From an uncultured Flavobacteriales bacterium (GTDB lineage: Bacteria > Bacteroidota > Bacteroidia > Flavobacteriales > Schleiferiaceae): 22,461 nucleotides of DNA. Below the pieces are notes generated by a model. That model searched no databases. It had not been told where the DNA came from and saw nothing but the letters and a program-made list of their open reading frames with translations. Where the stretch lies: the NCBI GenBank assembly GCA_903821715.1, contig CAIJMB010000081.1:1-22461 (forward strand), written 5' to 3'. Position numbers and translations under genes: made by a program. Positions within the stretch are counted from its first letter, which is position 1; every line of letters begins with the position of its first letter. Positions 10,222-17,036 of this stretch are shown piece by piece.

Positions 10222-10242
10222 AAGCCGGGTATAGCTCGGCTT
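10222..10242 (+). terminator. Possible weak terminator hairpin after aspS
   Basis: AAGCCG (10222-10227) and CGGCTT (10237-10242) can pair across a 9-nt loop, 34 nt after the aspS stop. There is no T-run after it, so function as an intrinsic terminator is doubtful. The rest of the 203-nt gap before the next gene shows no gene. Confidence 0.25.
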
Positions 10243-10323
10243 CGTCGAAGTGTGCGTGCATTTGTAGAAACTTGGCGCTATTTGAGCTACTCGGCGAACA
10301 GTTGTTCTTAGCTCTGAACGCAC

Positions 10324-10374
10324 CCTGCACTCCAGGTGTAAAGAATCAAGTCTTCAACAATTCCCCAGTGCAGG
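10324..10374. promoter_or_regulatory. Inverted repeat upstream of the surface-protein gene
   Basis: CCTGCACT (10324-10331) and AGTGCAGG (10367-10374) are perfect inverted 8-mers, 35 nt apart. The right arm ends 5 nt before the -7-like element of the gene at 10392. It could be an operator or chance; no regulator is adjacent. Confidence 0.3.
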
Positions 10375-10379
10375 TTCCG

Positions 10380-10387
10380 TATTTTTA
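10380..10387 (+). promoter_or_regulatory. -7-like element immediately upstream of the surface-protein gene
   Basis: TATTTTTA, one mismatch from TAnnTTTG, ends 4 nt before the ATG at 10392. It shares the 12-mer CCGTATTTTTAC and the same spacing with the tadA start region. Confidence 0.45.
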
Positions 10388-10391
10388 CCGA

Positions 10392-13300
10392 ATGCGTTTA
10401 AAAATTTCTGCTTTATTGATGGCGGTTTCGACCGCGGTGCTGGCCCAGCAACCCACGTGGTTGCAGATGTGGAACGACCAGAATGCCAATGTGTACGATG
10501 TGGTCAAAGAATTTGATTCCGCATTTGAGGGTAAGGCCAGCGAGAAAGGAAAGGGCTGGAAGCAGTTCAAGCGCTGGGAAGCATTTATGGATCCGCGGGT
10601 GTACCCCACGGGGCAGCGTCCGAGTCCTACAGCACTATTTGAAGGTATGCAGCAGATGCAACAGACCTGGGGAAGCACGAGCACTGGCGCGAGTGGCCTT
10701 GGCCAATGGACGCCTGAGGGTCCGTTCAATGGCAATCCCATTGAAGGAATCGGTCGAATCAACGTACTTGTCTTTCACCCAACGGCACCGAACACCATTT
10801 TTGCAGGTGCCCCGGCCGGTGGATTGTGGAAGTCCACCGACAACGGTACCACGTGGAGCACCAACACCGACCTCTTACCAAATTTGGGCGTGAGTGGAAT
10901 CGCCATCGATCCCATGCACCCCGACACGATGTACATCGCGACCGGCGATCGCGACGCAGGGGACACCTACAGTATTGGAGTCCTGAAATCCACAGATGGC
11001 GGCGAGACCTGGAACCCTACAGGACTGACGCTTCAACTCACCAATTATGCGCGCTTGACGGGCATCGTGATTCACCCGACCCAAACACAGCACTTGGTGG
11101 TGAGTTCGCGGTCCGGAATCTACCGAACTACGGACGGTGGTGCAACCTGGACGATCACTCAGGGCGGCAGCTTCCAATCGCTCGCGTCGACTCCGGGGGC
11201 ACCGCACTTGCTGTACGCCGGGACAGAAAGCAACGGTAAAGTCTGGTTTTCGCGAAACTTTGGTCAGACCTGGACCATGGTAACGGGCGCTGCGGGACTT
11301 CCTGCGAACGGCCCAGCGCGTTGCGAGGTCGCGACCACAGCGGCTGATACCAACTACGTGTATGCGCTCTTTGGAGCCAACAACAATGGACTGTACGGCG
11401 TGTACCGCTCCACAAACAAGGGTGTGACATGGTCGCAAATGCACGGTTCGTCTCCGAACCTTTTGGATTGGTCAACTACGGGAAGCGGCGCGGGCGGCCA
11501 AGCCTGGTACGATTTGGCGATCGCTGTTTCGCCGCTCAACAAAGACGAATTGCTGATCGGTGGCGTCAATGTATGGCGTTCAAACAACGGTGGGGCCAAC
11601 TTTGCCCTGAGTGGCCACTGGTACGGCGGTGGCGGAGCCAGTTTTGTGCACGCGGACCAGCACTGGTTCGCGTTCCGCCCTGGAACCAATGAGATTTGGG
11701 CAGGCAACGATGGCGGAATGTACACGTCACCCAACGGTGGCTTGGCCAACAGTTGGCAGTCCAAGAACAACGGACTGGCAGTAACCCAGTACTACAAGAT
11801 TGCTACTACCCCAGCAAATCCCACCTGGACGATGGCCGGCGCCCAGGACAACGGAACCCACCTCAAAAAGACCACCTGGTCGCGCGTACGCGGCGGAGAC
11901 GGGATGGACTGCGGAATGGACCCGGCGAACGAGTTAGTGATGTACGCTTCAATCTACTACGGGGACTTCGAAAAATCAAACAACGGCGGCAGCAGCTTCA
12001 ATGCTCCGTTCAATTTGCCTCCGGCGGGCGGCGGAAACTGGGTAACCCCGTTTTTGGTGAGCCGTCACAATGGAAATGTACTCTACGCGGGATTCACTAA
12101 AGTTTGGAAGTCGACCAACGCCGGGGTAAGTTTCGCGGCCACAAGTTCGTCGAACTTGCTCGGAACCGACAACATTGACGTGCTTGCCGAGTCGCCCAGC
12201 AATCCAAGCGTAGTGTATGCGGGCATTAACCAGTACCTATTCAGGTCGATGGACGGCGGTGCTACGTGGTCGCAGCACAGCGGCGGCGCGGGCAGCCACG
12301 TAATTACGGGCATCGCGGTGGATCCGCTCGACCCCCTTCACATCATCGTGAGCCGCAGCGGCTACGTGGCGGGCCAAAAGGTCTTCGAATCCTACAACGG
12401 TGGGGTTTCGTACAGCAACATCAGCGGATCGCTACCCAACATTCCGGCCAACGCCGTGGCCTTTGAGCCGGGCAGCAACAACCTGCGCTACGTGGGCACC
12501 GACCTCGGAATGTTTGTGCGCGACAACCTCTTGGGCGACTGGGTTCCGTTCAATGCGGGCCTACCGAACGTAATTGTAAACGACATCGAGATTTTGTCTC
12601 AGCCACGCATTGTTCGTATCGGAACCTACGGTCGCGGCGTGTGGCAATCTCCGTTTGCGAGCGACCTCTTGCAGCGTCCGACGGCGGGCATTGCGGTTTC
12701 GCCTGCTTCACTTTGCGCGGTCGGCGACACCATTCAATTGGCCGACGCCTCATCAGGCCTCGTGACGTCATGGTCGTGGTCCGTGATTCCCTCGACCGGA
12801 GCCACGTTGGTCGGCGCCAGCACCGCCAACCCGAGTCTCGTGGTTACGGGGGCCGGTCTCTACACCGTGCAGCTCATAGCCCAAAATGCCTACGGACGCG
12901 ACACCGCCGTGGCCGTTCAAGCCGTGGCTGTGGGCGGATTCCCGATCCCCGCCGGAGACGGTTTTAACCAGTCCATCGCAGGTCGCTGGTCGATCGAAAA
13001 CCCCCACCGCGACGCGACGTGGGAAGCCTTCGCGACCGCAGGGAGCGATGGCGACGGTGCCTCTATGCGCATGCCGCACTTTAGTTTGGGAGCCACGGCC
13101 GCAGGCCGCGGCGACGCCCTGGTGTCGCCAGTCTATCAAGTGACCAGTGGTGCTACACTGAAGTTTGATGCTGCCTACCGCCGCACGAGCACCACGGGCG
13201 CGAGTGACACGCTGCGCGTGTACGTGCAGCTCTGCGGAACGTCTACATGGCAGCTTTTGGCCACGCGGTTTGAGTCCGGAACCCAGAATTGGGCGACTGG

Positions 13301-14939
13301 GCCGGCGCAAGCCAGCGCGTTTGTTCCTTCAGTCGCCGCCGACTGGCGGCGCGACAGTGTGTCCCTCGGGACGCTGGCTGGCGCCGCGCGCTTCAAGTTT
13401 GAAGCGCGCCACGCGGGCGGCAACCACCTGTACCTCGACCGCTTCAGGGTGATCCCGGCGGCCGCCCCCGCGCCCGTCGCCGACTTCGTCGCCACCGACA
13501 GCGCATGCGTCGCCAAACCGGTTAAGTTCTATGCGGCGGGCTTGCCGGCACCGGGCAGCTTCGCTGGCCCGGGTGCCCTCGGAGCCTCCTACGCGTGGAC
13601 ATTCCCCGGAGGAGTTCCTTCGGTGAGCTCTTTGGCCAACCCCACGGTTACCTACGCCACCCCGGGATCCAAAACCGCAACCTTGGTGGTCACCACCGCG
13701 GCCGGAAGCTCCAGCATCAGTAAAACTTTAAGTATCGCGGCCGCGGTGGTTCCGACCGTAACCATCGCCAACCAAAGCGGCAACGTCTGCGCCAACAGCC
13801 CCGCCACTTTTGTGGCAACGGCGGTCAACGGAGGCGCCACCCCGCGCTACCAGTGGACGGTCAATGGGGTTCCGCGCGGATTTAACAGCCCAAGCTTTAC
13901 CGTGAGCACCTTGCAGAACGGCGACGTCGTGCGCTGCGAACTCTACAGCAGTGAAGAGTGCCCCAGTGTGGCCAAAGTGACTTCGACGGGCATTACGGTG
14001 ACGGTGCTTCCGCTTCCGGTTGCGAACGCGGGCAGCTACGCGGCTGAATGTGTGGGAGCGGCTCCGATCGCCCTCGTAGGAACTCCTGCTGGCGGCGTGT
14101 GGAGCGGGCCCGGCGTGGTCGGCAGCACCTTTGACCCCACGGGCCTCGGCCCCGGAACCTATGAAGTGACCTATGCCTTCACCAACTCGGCGGGCTGCAC
14201 GGGCACGTCTACGGCGAGTATCCAGCTCGCTCCGTCTCCGAACGTGTTCTTGAACTTCAACACCGACGTGCTCTGCGTGAGCGACCCCGCGGTGAACCCT
14301 GGCGGAGGCTATCCTTCGGGCGGCACCTACCTGATCAACGGCAGCACCACCACCAGCATCAACCCCGCCAACTTGGGCGTGGGTAGCTACGGCCTGACCT
14401 ACCGCTACAGCAACGGACTCTGCCTTGTGGAGCGCGTCGACAGCTTCCATGTGGTGGCGGCTCCGCCCGTACCCACGATCCACGACTGGAACGGAGATTC
14501 ACTGTACTGCCCCCAAACGGCGCTCAACCCGCGCTGGACGGTACAGTGGCTTGACGCTAACCAAAACCCCATCGCCGGGGCCACGGGCTCGAGCTTCATT
14601 GCGCCGACCATCGGAACCTACTACGTCCGCCTGCGCGTGGGCAACAGCTGTACGGCCACCAGCGGACCGTCGATCGTGATGAGCACCAACGAGTTCCGTT
14701 TGCGCGGAATCCAAGTTCAGCCCAACCCGAGCGCGGGCCGCTTCGAGGTGACGTGGACTTCGGCCGGCGGATCCCCTTGGACCGCCGAACTTCGCAGCCT
14801 GGACGGTTCCCTTCTGGGTGCCTACGAGGGCAGCGACGCGTCGTTCGCTCTGGACCTCAGCCACCTGCCCCAAGGTGTGTACGCCCTGCGGGTGGAGCAA
14901 AACGGACGCAGCGCCACCCAGCAGCTCGTGCGCTTGTAG
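10392..14939 (+). CDS. Large secreted Asp-box (BNR/sortilin-like) protein with PKD/Ig-like domains and T9SS sorting domain
   Basis: A 1515-residue protein expected to be exported by Sec and then by the type IX secretion system to the cell surface. Signal peptide ~1-19 (MRLKISALLMAVSTAVLAQ). Residues ~120-740 form beta-propeller sequence with about ten Asp-box motifs (STDNGTTW, STDGGETW, TTDGGATW, STNKGVTW, SMDGGATW and weaker copies), as in sialidase/VPS10-like or GH74-like folds. A PKD-like domain follows at ~770-850. A jelly-roll/MAM-like segment at ~850-1025 ends LYLDRFRV. A second PKD at ~1029-1117 and Ig-like repeats with paired Cys run to ~1430. The C-terminal ~80 residues (VQPNPSAGRFEV...LPQGVYALRVEQNG...QLVRL) are a type A sorting domain. 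ATG 10392 is chosen because the signal peptide starts there; the frame continues upstream without conserved sequence. Enzymatic activity is not evident; adhesion or glycan binding is possible. Confidence 0.9.
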   Translation: MRLKISALLMAVSTAVLAQQPTWLQMWNDQNANVYDVVKEFDSAFEGKASEKGKGWKQFKRWEAFMDPRVYPTGQRPSPTALFEGMQQMQQTWGSTSTGASGLGQWTPEGPFNGNPIEGIGRINVLVFHPTAPNTIFAGAPAGGLWKSTDNGTTWSTNTDLLPNLGVSGIAIDPMHPDTMYIATGDRDAGDTYSIGVLKSTDGGETWNPTGLTLQLTNYARLTGIVIHPTQTQHLVVSSRSGIYRTTDGGATWTITQGGSFQSLASTPGAPHLLYAGTESNGKVWFSRNFGQTWTMVTGAAGLPANGPARCEVATTAADTNYVYALFGANNNGLYGVYRSTNKGVTWSQMHGSSPNLLDWSTTGSGAGGQAWYDLAIAVSPLNKDELLIGGVNVWRSNNGGANFALSGHWYGGGGASFVHADQHWFAFRPGTNEIWAGNDGGMYTSPNGGLANSWQSKNNGLAVTQYYKIATTPANPTWTMAGAQDNGTHLKKTTWSRVRGGDGMDCGMDPANELVMYASIYYGDFEKSNNGGSSFNAPFNLPPAGGGNWVTPFLVSRHNGNVLYAGFTKVWKSTNAGVSFAATSSSNLLGTDNIDVLAESPSNPSVVYAGINQYLFRSMDGGATWSQHSGGAGSHVITGIAVDPLDPLHIIVSRSGYVAGQKVFESYNGGVSYSNISGSLPNIPANAVAFEPGSNNLRYVGTDLGMFVRDNLLGDWVPFNAGLPNVIVNDIEILSQPRIVRIGTYGRGVWQSPFASDLLQRPTAGIAVSPASLCAVGDTIQLADASSGLVTSWSWSVIPSTGATLVGASTANPSLVVTGAGLYTVQLIAQNAYGRDTAVAVQAVAVGGFPIPAGDGFNQSIAGRWSIENPHRDATWEAFATAGSDGDGASMRMPHFSLGATAAGRGDALVSPVYQVTSGATLKFDAAYRRTSTTGASDTLRVYVQLCGTSTWQLLATRFESGTQNWATGPAQASAFVPSVAADWRRDSVSLGTLAGAARFKFEARHAGGNHLYLDRFRVIPAAAPAPVADFVATDSACVAKPVKFYAAGLPAPGSFAGPGALGASYAWTFPGGVPSVSSLANPTVTYATPGSKTATLVVTTAAGSSSISKTLSIAAAVVPTVTIANQSGNVCANSPATFVATAVNGGATPRYQWTVNGVPRGFNSPSFTVSTLQNGDVVRCELYSSEECPSVAKVTSTGITVTVLPLPVANAGSYAAECVGAAPIALVGTPAGGVWSGPGVVGSTFDPTGLGPGTYEVTYAFTNSAGCTGTSTASIQLAPSPNVFLNFNTDVLCVSDPAVNPGGGYPSGGTYLINGSTTTSINPANLGVGSYGLTYRYSNGLCLVERVDSFHVVAAPPVPTIHDWNGDSLYCPQTALNPRWTVQWLDANQNPIAGATGSSFIAPTIGTYYVRLRVGNSCTATSGPSIVMSTNEFRLRGIQVQPNPSAGRFEVTWTSAGGSPWTAELRSLDGSLLGAYEGSDASFALDLSHLPQGVYALRVEQNGRSATQQLVRL

Positions 14940-14946
14940 AATTTTG

Positions 14947-14965
14947 AAATCCGGTTATAACCGAA
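14947..14965 (+). repeat. Palindromic intergenic repeat, copy 2
   Basis: AAATCCGGTTATAACCGAA, with the perfect palindrome CGGTTATAACCG at 14952-14963, starts 8 nt after the stop of the surface-protein gene. It lacks the A-run and GTA leader seen in the copies at 4978 and 15013. Confidence 0.7.
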
Positions 14966-14970
14966 TAAAG

Positions 14971-15003
14971 GCCCGGAATCCCTTGTGGGTTCCGGGCTTT
15001 TTG
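14971..15003 (+). terminator. Rho-independent terminator of the surface-protein gene
   Basis: GCCCGGAATCCC (14971-14982) pairs with GGGTTCCGGGC (14987-14997), with one bulged base and a short loop. A T-rich run (TTTTTTG) follows. It stands 31 nt after the stop codon at 14939. Confidence 0.85.
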
Positions 15004-15012
15004 ATGGGGTGA

Positions 15013-15105
15013 AAAAAGTAAAATCCGGTTATAACCGAACAGCCGCGGCACAAAAAAACCCGCCGAGGCGGGTTTTAATCAGGGTATAACCGGATTTTAC
15101 TTTTT
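15013..15105. mobile_element. MITE-like 93-bp element with 21-bp perfect terminal inverted repeats
   Basis: Bases 15013-15033 and 15085-15105 are perfect reverse complements (21 bp, A-run then GTAAAATCCGGTTATA). The 51-bp centre holds the purQ terminator hairpin. The left arm continues into the full palindrome CGGTTATAACCG (15026-15037); the right arm breaks it. The right terminus supplies the last two bases of the purQ stop codon (15104-15106). No flanking direct repeat is visible and no transposase is nearby. It may instead be two inverted copies of the dispersed repeat. Confidence 0.45.
15055..15076 (-). terminator. Rho-independent terminator of purQ (near-symmetric)
   Basis: CCCGC (15059-15063) and GCGGG (15068-15072) form a stem closed by a CGAG tetraloop and flanked by A- and T-runs. 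Read on the minus strand, the hairpin is followed by seven T residues (15058-15052), 28 nt after the purQ stop. The opposite side has four T residues, so it may act weakly on plus-strand transcripts too. Confidence 0.8.
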
Positions 15106-15799
15106 ACAGCGACACCGTGTACTGAAGGAGGCTCTCGAACAAGGCCACTCCGTCGGTGTTCAAAAGGTTGGCGTCGGCGGCGCGCTCGGGGTGGGGCATC
15201 ATGCCCATGACGTTGCGCGTGCTGTTGCAGACTCCGGCGATGTTTTGCACCGAACCGTTGGGGTTCGCTTCGGGGGTGATGGCTCCATCGGCCTCTGCGT
15301 AGCGGAACATGACTTGCCCGTTGTCGTTCAGGGCCTTGAGGGTATCCTCGTCGGCGTGGTAGCGGCCTTCGCCGTGGGCGATGGGGATTTGGTAGACTCC
15401 GGTCTCAGAGAGGCCTGCGGTCATGGGGCTGAGACCTGATCCGCGTACGAGGTTCACGTTTTTGCAGATGAACTTGCCGGTGTGGTTGCGCAAAAGGGCG
15501 CCCGGGACGAGTCCGGCCTCGGTCAAAATTTGGAAGCCGTTGCACACGCCAAAGACGTATCCGCCGCGGTGGGCGTGCTTGATGACCTCTTCCATAATGG
15601 GCGAGAAGCGGGCGATGGCGCCCGAACGCAGGTAGTCACCGTACGAGAATCCGCCGGGGAGCACCACCATGTCGACGCCCTGAAGGTCGCGGTCCTTGTG
15701 CCAAAGGCTAACGGTTTCGCATCCCAGACCCTCGCGGAGGGTGTGGATCATGTCTTGGTCGCAGTTCGACCCAGGAAAAGTTACAACTCCGAATTTCAC
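15104..15799 (-). CDS. purQ: Phosphoribosylformylglycinamidine synthase, glutaminase subunit
   Basis: The class I glutamine amidotransferase subunit of FGAM synthase, supplying ammonia for the fourth step of purine synthesis. It has 231 residues, the usual length for stand-alone PurQ. The start reads (GTG)KFGVVTFPGSNCDQD, a signature N-terminus. The nucleophile is Cys86 in FGVCNGFQ, and His203/Glu205 in MPHPERA complete the triad; PGGFSYGDYLR is also conserved. The GTG start at 15799 overlaps the ureohydrolase stop codon by 4 nt (GTGA), so the two are probably translationally coupled. A stand-alone PurQ implies a small PurL and PurS elsewhere in the genome. The stop codon sits at the edge of an inverted-repeat element. 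Confidence 0.96.
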   Translation of the reverse strand: MKFGVVTFPGSNCDQDMIHTLREGLGCETVSLWHKDRDLQGVDMVVLPGGFSYGDYLRSGAIARFSPIMEEVIKHAHRGGYVFGVCNGFQILTEAGLVPGALLRNHTGKFICKNVNLVRGSGLSPMTAGLSETGVYQIPIAHGEGRYHADEDTLKALNDNGQVMFRYAEADGAITPEANPNGSVQNIAGVCNSTRNVMGMMPHPERAADANLLNTDGVALFESLLQYTVSL

Positions 15800-16875
15800 G
15801 AGGCAAAGGTACAGCGCCCGTTGGCCTTGCCGAGCACGTTGGCGAGTCGGTAGAGCAGGCGCGCAGCCACATTGGCGTCCCAGTCGCCCTCGGGGCCCGG
15901 AGCCACCTCGTTGAGGTCGAATCCTACGAGCTGGCGACCTGAAGCCAGCACCTGCTCGACCAAGTAGAGCACCTGCTCGACCTCGAGGCCACCGGCCACC
16001 GGGGTTCCGGTATGCGGACAAAGTTTGGGGTCGAGGCCGTCAATGTCGAAGCTGAGGTAGACCTGCTGCGGAAGTTCCGCTACAATCAAATCCACCTGCT
16101 GGGCCCACGTGCGGCCGTGAAAAGCCGCCTGCTTGAGGTCGCGGTCGTAGAATACCGCGCAGCGGTTGCCCAGCTCGGCGGCCACTGCCACTTCTTCGGC
16201 GCAGTAGTCGCGGATTCCGACCTGAACAATTTTTGCAACGCCCTCGTGCTTCATGGCGTTGTACATGATGGATGCGTGGCTGTAGGTGAAGCCCTCGTAG
16301 GCCACCCGAAAGTCCATGTGGGCGTCGATCTGCAGGATTCCCATTCCGGGATGGCGGTCGGCAAGGGCCTGAATGTAGCCCAGGGGCGTGCTGTGGTCTC
16401 CGCCCAAAAGGGCCACCAGTTGTCCGCGATCGAGGTAGTGCTCGACGTCGTGGCGGACCTTTTCGACCATCCAGGCGCAGGCCTCATTGATCCGGGCAAG
16501 TAGTTTTTGACTCGATGCCATTCCGGCAGTTCCGTCGGCGAGTGCCGCCAAGTAGACCTCGGCGCGTTCGCGGTTGCGCTCTGACTTCTCAGTCAACTTG
16601 TTCGAAGCCGGAGCCATCGCCAAGCCCATCTTCCACGCATCGGCCACATAGGGATCCCACAGGTCCACTTGGGCGGTCGCCTCCTTGATCGCGGCAGGAC
16701 CTTGGGCCGTACCCGAAGCGTAGCTCACGGTCACCTCCCAGGGCACCGGAACCACCACTACCTCAGCGTCCTCAACTGCGTACGGAAGTCCATAAATCTG
16801 TTCTCCCGTGGCCAGTCCATTGGGGTCAAAATCAGCCTGCGCGAGTGCGCGGCGCTTGAGGCGTGCTTCGTCCAT
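15796..16875 (-). CDS. Agmatinase-family ureohydrolase
   Basis: A binuclear-manganese ureohydrolase of 359 residues, predicted cytoplasmic. All expected metal ligands are visible: His161 in GGDHS, Asp184/His186/Asp188 in DAHMD, and Asp277/Asp279 in SFDIDGLDP. The family includes agmatinase (agmatine to putrescine and urea), arginase, guanidinobutyrase and formimidoylglutamase. The DAHMDFR...YSHASIMYN context and extended N-terminus resemble the Bacteroidota proteins usually labelled agmatinase, but substrate is not certain. No arginine decarboxylase gene is adjacent, which weakens the polyamine assignment. It is first in a two-gene unit with purQ (4-nt overlap). A perfect -7 element (TACATTTG) ends 4 nt before the ATG, suggesting a leaderless mRNA. 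Confidence 0.88.
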   Translation of the reverse strand: MDEARLKRRALAQADFDPNGLATGEQIYGLPYAVEDAEVVVVPVPWEVTVSYASGTAQGPAAIKEATAQVDLWDPYVADAWKMGLAMAPASNKLTEKSERNRERAEVYLAALADGTAGMASSQKLLARINEACAWMVEKVRHDVEHYLDRGQLVALLGGDHSTPLGYIQALADRHPGMGILQIDAHMDFRVAYEGFTYSHASIMYNAMKHEGVAKIVQVGIRDYCAEEVAVAAELGNRCAVFYDRDLKQAAFHGRTWAQQVDLIVAELPQQVYLSFDIDGLDPKLCPHTGTPVAGGLEVEQVLYLVEQVLASGRQLVGFDLNEVAPGPEGDWDANVAARLLYRLANVLGKANGRCTFAS

Positions 16876-16879
16876 GAAG

Positions 16880-16887
16880 CAAATGTA
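16880..16887 (-). promoter_or_regulatory. -7 promoter element of the ureohydrolase-purQ unit
   Basis: The minus strand reads TACATTTG followed by C, a perfect TAnnTTTG match, 4 nt before the ATG at 16875. The region where a -33 element would lie is made of 17-bp tandem repeats, so the repeat array forms the upstream promoter region. Confidence 0.55.
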
Positions 16888-16891
16888 GCGA

Positions 16892-16961
16892 GTTGGCGAG
16901 GTTGGCTCGTTGGCAAGGCTGGCTCGTTGGCAAGGCTGGCGAGATTGGCTCGTTGGCGAGG
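16892..16961. repeat. 17-bp tandem repeat array (GGCTGGCTCGTTGGCAA unit)
   Basis: Two near-identical 17-bp units (16900-16916 and 16917-16933, one difference) are followed by a third copy carrying a ~10-bp insertion. GTTGGCGAG appears at both ends of the array. It lies directly upstream of the ureohydrolase promoter. No gene is supported here. Confidence 0.75.
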
Positions 16962-16989
16962 GTCGATTCGTGCGCTCTGAGTTGCCAAA

Positions 16990-17036
16990 AGCTAGAAGCT
17001 AATAGCTAGAAGCTAATAGCTAGAAGCTAATAGCTA
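16990..17036. repeat. 14-bp tandem repeat array (AGCTAGAAGCTAAT unit)
   Basis: Three exact copies (16990-17003, 17004-17017, 17018-17031) are followed by a partial copy AGCTAAAAGC. The minus-strand stop codon (TAG, 17034-17036) of the lamin-tail gene falls inside that partial copy. Confidence 0.9.

Noticed and set aside
10215..10391. Upstream extension of the surface-protein frame by 59 codons.
   Set aside because: The extension lacks conserved sequence and would bury the signal peptide that begins at 10392, next to a promoter-like element.
16990..17036. Regular repeats that could suggest a CRISPR array.
   Set aside because: The 14-bp units are directly contiguous with no spacers, and no cas genes are present.
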